Part shown: positions 33,350-37,719 of the stretch, piece by piece
How positions within the stretch are numbered: position 1 is the stretch's first letter
Layout: every line of letters starts with the position of its first letter
NCBI GenBank assembly: GCA_945957405.1
Contig: CAMFLL010000027.1
Coordinates: forward strand, 1 to 37,719
Length of the DNA: 37,719 nucleotides
Direction: 5' to 3'
From: an uncultured Mycolicibacterium sp.
GTDB lineage: Bacteria; Actinomycetota; Actinomycetes; Mycobacteriales; Mycobacteriaceae
Translations under genes and position numbers: made by a program
The notes under the pieces: generated by a model
Database searches by the model: none
What the model was told of the DNA's origin: nothing
The model's input: the letters and a program-made list of their open reading frames with translations, nothing else

Positions 33350-34869
33350 GCGCTTTCCCCGGTGGCTTCTTCTGTCACTTCTTCTTTCACGATGACGGCG
33401 AAGGTCTTACGTTCGAGAAACTCCTCGAGGCCCGCCGCACCCATCTCCCGGCCGATACCGGACTGCTTGTAGCCGCCGAACGGGGCGTCAGGGGAAAAGT
33501 AATTACCACCGTTGATCGAGAAGGTGCCCGTGCGGATCCGCCGCGCCATGGCCAACGCCCGCTGCTGGCCCCCGAAGATCGCACCGGAGAGGCCGTAGAT
33601 CGAATCGTTGGCGATCCGGACGGCGTCGTCATCGTCGTCGTAGGCGATGACGACGAGCACCGGCCCGAAGACCTCTTCCTGCGCGATCTCGCTGGCGGGG
33701 TCGACATCGACGAGCAGTGTCGGCGTGTAGAAGAAGCCCGGCCCCTTCCGCTCGCCTCCGGTGGCCAGCGTGGCACCCGCCGCGACGGCGCGTTTGACCA
33801 TGGCGTCGACCTTGTCGCGTTGTTTCTCGCTGATCAGCGGACCCATATAGGTCTTGGGGTCGTTGGGATCGCCGTAGCGGACATACGAGAAGTTGGTCTT
33901 GATCAGTTCGACGATGTCGTCTTTGTGCTTGCGCGGCACCAACAGTCGCGATGTCAGCGCGCAGCCCTGCCCGGCGTGGGTCACCATCGAGAACGCCGCG
34001 AACAGGGCGGCGGTGTTGAAATCGGCGTCGTCGAGCACGACGGCCGCCGACTTGCCACCCAACTCCAGGAAAACGCGCTTGAGCGTGTCGCTGGCGGCAG
34101 CCATGATCCGGCGGCCGGTCGGCGTCGACCCGGTGAACGTGACCATGTCGACGTCCGCACTCGTGGTGAGGACAGCGCCGACGTCAGGGTCGGCGCCGGA
34201 GAGGATGTTGACCACTCCTGGGGGGATGTCGGTGTGGTTGGCGATGAGCTCCCCGAGCGCCAGTGTGATCAACGGGGTGTCGGGCGCGGCTTTGAGGATC
34301 ACCGTGCAACCGGCCGCCAGGGCCGGTGCGAGCTTGGCCAGAGCCAACTGGTTCGGATAGTTGTACGCGATGATCGCCGCGACGACACCGGCGGCTTCCT
34401 TCTCCACCCACCGGTGGTGCTGCATGCCGCGGCTCTCGATGTTGCCGAGATCCTCGGTCATCGAGTAGTTCGTCAGGAGGTCGGCGTAATAGCGCACGAT
34501 GGCCACCGGCTGGTCGTACTGGGCGCCCGCCAACAGCGCCGGGGTGGCGCCCACCTCGTCGGTGGTGAGCTGCCCCATCTCATCGCGGTGTTCGACCAGG
34601 GCCCGATGCAGTTGCTCCAGGCAATGGATGCGCAAGTCGGTGTTGGTCGACCAGTCGGTGGTGTCGAACGCGCGCCGAGCCGCCGCCACGGCCGCCTCGG
34701 CATCAGCGACGTCGGCGTCGGGGGCGTGCCCCAGCACCTCGCCGGTCGCCGGGTTCAGGCTGACAAAGGTGCGCTTGGCCGTGACGAGACGCCCATCGAT
34801 GAGCATCCGCCGGTCGACCGGCTGATCAGCGGTGTCTTCGACTGCGATCGCGGTCTCCGGTGATGCCAT
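33346..34869 (-). CDS. NAD(P)-dependent aldehyde dehydrogenase
   Basis: ALDH-superfamily enzyme of 507 residues, usual length about 490. Visible are Asn170 in IAYNYPNQLALAK, the general-base Glu269 in LELGGKSA, and the nucleophile Cys303 in HAGQGCALTSR. EEVFGPVLVV and NGGNYFSPDAPFGGYKQSG are further family blocks. It oxidises an aldehyde to the acid, which the next gene's CoA-transferase could convert to a CoA ester. The ATG at 34869 is fixed by GGAGG seven bases upstream; the open frame to 35067 is leader. It is the first gene of the twelve-gene ALDH-to-mceF run, with a candidate promoter and operator at 34900-34944. Confidence 0.95.
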   Translation of the reverse strand: MASPETAIAVEDTADQPVDRRMLIDGRLVTAKRTFVSLNPATGEVLGHAPDADVADAEAAVAAARRAFDTTDWSTNTDLRIHCLEQLHRALVEHRDEMGQLTTDEVGATPALLAGAQYDQPVAIVRYYADLLTNYSMTEDLGNIESRGMQHHRWVEKEAAGVVAAIIAYNYPNQLALAKLAPALAAGCTVILKAAPDTPLITLALGELIANHTDIPPGVVNILSGADPDVGAVLTTSADVDMVTFTGSTPTGRRIMAAASDTLKRVFLELGGKSAAVVLDDADFNTAALFAAFSMVTHAGQGCALTSRLLVPRKHKDDIVELIKTNFSYVRYGDPNDPKTYMGPLISEKQRDKVDAMVKRAVAAGATLATGGERKGPGFFYTPTLLVDVDPASEIAQEEVFGPVLVVIAYDDDDDAVRIANDSIYGLSGAIFGGQQRALAMARRIRTGTFSINGGNYFSPDAPFGGYKQSGIGREMGAAGLEEFLERKTFAVIVKEEVTEEATGESA

Positions 34870-34899
34870 CCAGCATCCTCCTTCAGCGTTGATAATTTC

Positions 34900-34918
34900 A
34901 TTCTCATCTTCGGCGAAT
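34900..34918. promoter_or_regulatory. Copy of the shared 19-bp inverted repeat over the ALDH-mce promoter
   Basis: ATTCTC-ATCTTCG-GCGAAT repeats the 6-7-6 layout of the sites at 16089-16107 and 17650-17668 with one arm mismatch. It overlaps the -10 box TAAGAT (34917-34922) and the expected start site of the ALDH-mce transcript, a typical repressor position. Confidence 0.5.
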
Positions 34919-35087
34919 CTTACATTCGCAATACGAGAACTCAAGAAACTAACCAGGATCCTCAGCAACCTGTCAACACCGTCGCGCAGCACCCGCCGAC
35001 GGCGGCTTTTCGAGACTCTTGGTGCAGAAACCTTGCGGGCTACCGGGTCGGAGAGTACGGTTCTCATAATCGAAAGGGCAATTCTTT

Positions 35088-35204
35088 ATGGCTGAGACCG
35101 CAGGGTCCGGACCTGACGTTCTCCGGCTTCTCAAGCCGTCGCCGCACAGCCATTTGCCCGCTCCCCCCACGCGTGTGCCGGCCCGACCGCCCCTTGGCCG
35201 CTGA
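35088..35204 (+). CDS. Possible 38-aa leader ORF
   Basis: An ATG at 35088, preceded by GAAAGGG at suitable spacing and by a candidate promoter, opens a 38-codon frame ending TGA at 35202-35204. The product is Pro/Arg-rich (MAETAGSGPDVLRLLKPS...). It ends 36 bp before the SDR start. I recognise no family, and the composition is weakly protein-like, so it may be chance or a regulatory leader. Confidence 0.2.
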   Translation: MAETAGSGPDVLRLLKPSPHSHLPAPPTRVPARPPLGR

Positions 35205-35240
35205 CGTCCAGACCCAGAGCAGAACCCGAAAGGAAGCCAC

Positions 35241-36101
35241 GTGGGACGCGTTGCAGACAAAGTCGCCTTCATCACCGGGGCCGCGCGCGGCCAGGGTCGC
35301 AGCCACGCCGTGCGGCTCGCCGAAGAGGGTGCCGACATCATCGCGGTCGATCTGTGTCAGGACATCGAGACCGTCAACTATCCACTGGCCAGGCCGGAGG
35401 ATCTCGAGGAGACGGCCACGCTGGTCGAGAAGACGGGACGCGGCATCGTGACGGCGCAGGCCGATGTGCGCGACGCCGCGGCGTTGCGGACGGCGCTCGA
35501 ATCCGGCCTGGCTGAATTCGGCAAGGTCGACATCGTCGTCGCACAGGCCGGCGTCGCCGCGATGAAGGGTCAGCCACCCCTGCAGGCCTGGACCGACGGC
35601 ATCAACACCAACTTCGTCGGCACCATCAACGCCATCCAGGTGGCTCTGCCCCACCTGACGGAAGGCGCGTCGATCATTGCCACCGCGTCGGCGGCCGCCC
35701 TCATGGATGCGCACAACAAGCCCAATCCCGGCGGTGATCCGGGCGGCATGGGTTACATGGTGTCCAAACGGCTGATCTCCGAATACGTGCACTACCTGGC
35801 CACCGAACTGGCCGTGCGCGGTATTCGCGCCAACGTCATCCACCCGACCAACTGCAACACCGACATGCTGCACAGTGAGCCGATGTACCAGTCGTTCCGG
35901 CCCGACCTGGCACAACCCACCAGGGCCGACGCCGAGCCGGTGTTCTACGTGCAGCAGGCCATGAAGACGCCGTGGATCGAGCCCGAGGACATCAGCAACG
36001 CGGTGCTGTGGCTGGCCTCCGACGAGTCCCGCTTCGTCACGGGCATGCAGCTGCGCGTCGACGCCGGAGGCTACCTGAAGTGGTACGACTATCACGTGTA
36101 A
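35241..36101 (+). CDS. Mycofactocin-coupled SDR-family oxidoreductase
   Basis: Short-chain dehydrogenase of 286 residues. The N-terminal GRVADKVAFITGAARGQGRS and AVRLAEEGADIIAVDLC are the recognisable form of the mycofactocin-associated SDR subfamily, whose NAD stays bound and is re-oxidised by the mycofactocin redox carrier. TGAARGQG at 12-19 binds the nucleotide, AQAG replaces NNAG at 101-104, and Ser150, Tyr172 and Lys176 are catalytic. The insertion DAHNKPNPGGDPGGMGY before the tyrosine is also typical. The GTG at 35241 follows AAAGGAAG. It is followed by a ferredoxin and a P450, suggesting a hydroxylation followed by alcohol oxidation. Mycofactocin biosynthesis genes are not in the window. 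Confidence 0.92.
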   Translation: MGRVADKVAFITGAARGQGRSHAVRLAEEGADIIAVDLCQDIETVNYPLARPEDLEETATLVEKTGRGIVTAQADVRDAAALRTALESGLAEFGKVDIVVAQAGVAAMKGQPPLQAWTDGINTNFVGTINAIQVALPHLTEGASIIATASAAALMDAHNKPNPGGDPGGMGYMVSKRLISEYVHYLATELAVRGIRANVIHPTNCNTDMLHSEPMYQSFRPDLAQPTRADAEPVFYVQQAMKTPWIEPEDISNAVLWLASDESRFVTGMQLRVDAGGYLKWYDYHV

Positions 36102-36143
36102 ATATCTGCGGCACAACAACAATCAGCTCCCGAGAGGAAGACG

Positions 36144-36335
36144 ATGAAGGTTTGGGTCGATGGCGAGCGCTGCCAGGGCCACACGTTGTGCTCGATGATC
36201 GCCCCTGATTCGTTCGAACTCGACGACGTCGACGGCCATGCCTCGGCGGTGCACCAGATCGTGCCGGCCGATCAGGAAGACGTGGTACGCGAGGCCGCCC
36301 ACTCATGTCCGGAACAGGCCATCGTCATCGAATGA
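36144..36335 (+). CDS. 3Fe-4S-type ferredoxin with CxxH motif
   Basis: Ferredoxin of 63 residues. Cys10, Cys16 and Cys55 are in the places of cluster ligands, and His13 stands where a 4Fe-4S protein has its second cysteine (CQGHTLC). Such CxxH ferredoxins are known as P450 donors in mycobacteria. The ATG at 36144 follows GAGAGGAAG. It lies 42 nt after the SDR and 59 nt before the P450, its likely partner. It differs from the ferredoxin at 415-609, which has Ala at the same position. Confidence 0.94.
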   Translation: MKVWVDGERCQGHTLCSMIAPDSFELDDVDGHASAVHQIVPADQEDVVREAAHSCPEQAIVIE

Positions 36336-36394
36336 CGTTACGGGCCACCAGTTGACCCGGCCGCCTGGCCGTCACTTGACAAGGAGACAACGCC

Positions 36395-37719
36395 GTGAGC
36401 ATCGACGATGTCACGACCGACGACGACCGGAAGAAGAACAATTACCACTTCGACCGGCACACACCCGAGTACCGGTTGCAGTTCGACGCCATCACCGAGG
36501 AGATGCAGGCCAAGTGCCCGATGGCGTGGACCGACGCCTACAACGGGCACTGGGTGGCCGCCGACAGCAGGCACGTCTTCGAACTAGCGCGCTGCCCGGT
36601 GGTGTCCAATGACCACGACATCAACGGTGAACGCAAGGGCTATCAAGGCATCACCATCCCGAAGGCGCAGCGCGCCACCGTGGTTCGCGGCGGCATCCTC
36701 GAGATGGATGAACCCGACCACAGCACCTACCGTGGGGCGCTCAACCCGTACCTGTCCCCCGCGGCCATCAAGAGATGGCAGCCGTTCGTCGACGAGATCG
36801 TCCGCGCAGCCCTCGACGAAAAGGTGGAATCCGGCCGGATCGACTTCGTCGACGATCTGGCCAACATCGTGCCCGCAGTGCTGACGCTGGCGATGATGGG
36901 GATCGAACTGTCGAAATGGCCGGTGTACAGCGAGCCCGCCCACCTCTCGGTGTCCACCCCCGAACACTCCCCCGACGCCCCACGCGTGGCCGAGATGAAC
37001 CGGCAGATGGGCATCGACATGATCACCACCATGATGGAGATCCGGGAGAACCCGCGGCCCGGCCTGGTCAATGCGCTGCTGCAGTTGCGGATCGACGGCG
37101 AGCCGGCCCCCGACCTGGAGATCCTCGGCAATCTCGGGCTCATCATCGGCGGCGGTTTCGACACCACCACCGCGCTCACCGCGCACTCACTGGAATGGTT
37201 GTCGAACAACCCCGATCAGCGCGAACTGCTGAGCCGCCAACGCGATTCGCTGCTCAACCCCGCGACCGAGGAATTCCTACGGTTCTTCACCCCCGCCCCC
37301 GGCGACGGCCGCACCTTCTCCGAGGATGTCGAAGTCGAGGGACAACAGTTCAAGGAGGGCGAGCGGCTCTGGATCTCCTGGGCGATGGCAAACCGCGACC
37401 CGGCGGTGTTCGAGAGACCCAATGAGATCCTGATGGATCGAAAAGGTAACCGCCACTTCAGTTTCGGCATCGGTGTTCATCGCTGCGTGGGATCCAACGT
37501 GGCACGCACGGTGTTCAAGTCCATGCTGACCGCGGTGCTCGACCGCATGCCCGACTACGCGTGCGACCCCGAACGCACGGAGCACTACGAGACCATCGGT
37601 GTCATCCAGGGCATGAAGCATCTACCCGCGACGTTCGCGCCGAGCACACCGCTGGGTCCCGGGCTCGACGAGACACTGAAGATGCTCCAGCGCATCTGCG
37701 ACGAGCAGGAACTCGCCCG
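36395..37719 (+). CDS. Cytochrome P450 (runs off the right edge)
   Basis: Heme monooxygenase, 441 codons present and no stop yet, so the 3' end is outside. The core motifs are all visible: EMDEPDHSTYRGALNPYLSP (C-helix region, about 103-122), the I-helix GGGFDTTTALTAHS (252-265) with the oxygen-activating acid/Thr pair, Glu293 and Arg296 of ExxR (EEFLR), and the heme loop FSFGIGVHRCVG with Cys364 as iron ligand. The protein is longer at the C-terminus than most bacterial P450s of about 400 residues. The GTG at 36395 follows AAGGAG. With the ferredoxin and SDR it forms an oxidation operon divergent from ALDH-mce. The CYP family and the substrate are not certain. Confidence 0.93.
   Translation, partial: MSIDDVTTDDDRKKNNYHFDRHTPEYRLQFDAITEEMQAKCPMAWTDAYNGHWVAADSRHVFELARCPVVSNDHDINGERKGYQGITIPKAQRATVVRGGILEMDEPDHSTYRGALNPYLSPAAIKRWQPFVDEIVRAALDEKVESGRIDFVDDLANIVPAVLTLAMMGIELSKWPVYSEPAHLSVSTPEHSPDAPRVAEMNRQMGIDMITTMMEIRENPRPGLVNALLQLRIDGEPAPDLEILGNLGLIIGGGFDTTTALTAHSLEWLSNNPDQRELLSRQRDSLLNPATEEFLRFFTPAPGDGRTFSEDVEVEGQQFKEGERLWISWAMANRDPAVFERPNEILMDRKGNRHFSFGIGVHRCVGSNVARTVFKSMLTAVLDRMPDYACDPERTEHYETIGVIQGMKHLPATFAPSTPLGPGLDETLKMLQRICDEQELA

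Larger units (their letters stand above)
34870..35240. promoter_or_regulatory. 371-bp divergent control region between the ALDH-mce operon and the SDR-ferredoxin-P450 operon
   Basis: On the minus strand TTGAGT (34944-34939) and TAAGAT (34922-34917) are 16 bp apart, a fair promoter for the ALDH gene. A second candidate is TTGACA (34976-34971) with GTTAGT (34953-34948), spacer 17. On the plus strand TTGCGG (35033-35038) and TACGGT (35056-35061) are 17 bp apart. The 19-bp inverted repeat lies at 34900-34918 and a half-like copy, TTCTCATAATCG, starts near 35061. A possible short leader ORF at 35088-35204 lies inside. No other gene is seen. Confidence 0.6.

Noticed and set aside
35064..36122. 352-codon minus-strand open frame opposite the SDR
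   Set aside because: The plus-strand SDR has all catalytic motifs; this frame is its shadow.

Overview
The window is high-GC actinobacterial DNA, most probably from a mycobacterium of the Mycolicibacterium type. The grounds are a complete yrbEAB-mceABCDEF operon, a Mce-associated membrane protein, a mycofactocin-type SDR, a mycobacterial-style DUF559 protein, small 3Fe-4S ferredoxins paired with P450s, many GTG starts and 1-4 nt gene overlaps. No rRNA, tRNA, CRISPR array or recognisable transposase was found.

Left part (1-12029, all minus strand). A run of ten tightly packed genes starts at 12029 with mhpC-like, mhpA-like and mhpB-like genes (C-C hydrolase, flavin hydroxylase, extradiol dioxygenase). 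It continues with a KstD-like FAD dehydrogenase, an LLM monooxygenase, an SDR, a cyclase-family protein, an FMN reductase, an alpha/beta hydrolase and a second SDR ending at 1366. Beyond a 14-bp perfect palindrome lie a TetR regulator, a 3Fe-4S ferredoxin and the start of a P450 that leaves the window. The gene set fits catabolism of a cyclic substrate: a ring is desaturated or aromatised, hydroxylated, meta-cleaved and hydrolysed. Divergent from mhpC is an IclR regulator (12133), followed by a second KstD-like dehydrogenase (12899-14506). The lower meta-pathway genes (mhpD, mhpE, mhpF) are not present.

Middle part (14519-20087). A minus-strand acyl-CoA synthetase is followed by small exported proteins of unknown function on both strands and a Mce-associated membrane protein at 17815. 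A tandem 61-bp repeat with two potential hairpins per unit sits between two convergent small genes. A DUF559 gene is framed by a 13-bp inverted repeat and short tandem repeats next to the mceF stop.

Right part (20088-37719). On the minus strand, twelve genes look like one transcript from 34869 to 20088: aldehyde dehydrogenase, class III CoA-transferase, a thiolase-fold/OB-fold protein, an SCP-x-like thiolase, yrbEA, yrbEB and mceA to mceF. This couples a lipid or steroid importer to CoA-ester metabolism; the MceG-type ATPase is not in the window. Divergently, on the plus strand, are a mycofactocin-type SDR, a 3Fe-4S-type ferredoxin and a nearly complete P450 that runs off the end.

The main unexpected signal is a shared 19-bp inverted repeat, ATTCTC-N7-GAGAAT-like. 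It lies upstream of the acyl-CoA synthetase, in the intergenic region of the Mce-associated gene, and upstream of the ALDH-mce operon. In two of the three cases it overlaps the best promoter I can draw, which suggests one repressor regulon for fatty-acyl or sterol activation and Mce import.
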